Shown here: piece by piece, positions 12,305-12,310 of the stretch
Layout: each line of letters begins with the position of its first letter
How positions within the stretch are numbered: the first letter of the stretch is position 1
NCBI GenBank assembly: GCA_016181345.1
Contig: JACOZM010000059.1
Span: 1-12,310, forward strand
Reading direction: 5' to 3'
DNA: 12,310 bases
From: Candidatus Woesearchaeota archaeon
Lineage (GTDB): Archaea; Nanobdellota; Nanobdellia; Woesearchaeales; GW2011-AR9
Program-made: the position numbers and the translations under genes
Notes under the pieces: generated by a model
Seen by the model: the letters and a program-made list of their open reading frames with translations, nothing else
Told to the model about the DNA's origin: nothing
The model's database searches: none

Positions 12305-12310
12305 ACAGAA

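Overview
The window looks like AT-rich archaeal DNA, most probably from a small-genome DPANN-type lineage (Woesearchaeota or Pacearchaeota would fit; this is an inference from gene content, with no rRNA or other marker to confirm it). The archaeal signs are TATA-like boxes centred about 24-29 bases upstream of most start codons, which implies leaderless mRNAs, a few genes with a longer leader and a clear Shine-Dalgarno motif, T-tract terminators, a gene of the archaea-specific Nre DNA-repair family with a C-terminal PCNA-binding motif, and exported DUF5667-type and membrane-anchored helix-turn-helix proteins.

Layout. 1-703 (-): 5' part of a gene resembling the central region of archaeal PEP-utilising-enzyme proteins, cut by the window edge. 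992-2746 (+): SulP anion transporter with a C-terminal STAS domain. 2871-3632 (+): serine alpha/beta hydrolase. 3711-4037 (+): DsrE-like sulfur-carrier family protein. 4130-5065 (+): tRNA-dihydrouridine synthase family protein. 5211-5606 (-): YkgJ-type cysteine-cluster protein. 5736-6992 (+): an Nre gene interrupted by one in-frame TAA just after an (AAT)8 tract. 7090-8370 (-): secreted DUF5667-like protein with an acidic N-terminal half and a Lys-rich C-terminal half. 8543-9469 (-): membrane protein with a cytoplasmic winged-helix-like end that stops early. 9649-9890 (+): a compact transcription unit with a 35-codon ORF. 9941-10219 and 10265-10525 (-): tandem paralogous two-TM proteins with a four-cysteine extracytoplasmic loop. 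10632-10773: a large imperfect inverted repeat between genes. 10818-11213 (+): an unrecognised charged protein. 11354-12304 (+): a probable PD-(D/E)XK nuclease-fold protein.

How the genes relate. Almost every gene has its own promoter, so this is a mosaic of single-gene units and not one operon. Functional themes are anion transport (SulP), RNA modification or sulfur handling (Dus and DsrE-like), DNA repair or nuclease activity (Nre, PD-(D/E)XK) and a cell-envelope block (7090-10525) holding four exported or membrane proteins. No mobile-element gene, CRISPR array, rRNA or tRNA was recognised.

The two observations most worth following are the interrupted Nre gene, whose downstream half still carries the conserved core and PIP box, and the 142-base inverted repeat at 10632-10773, which could be a structured RNA or a MITE-like element.
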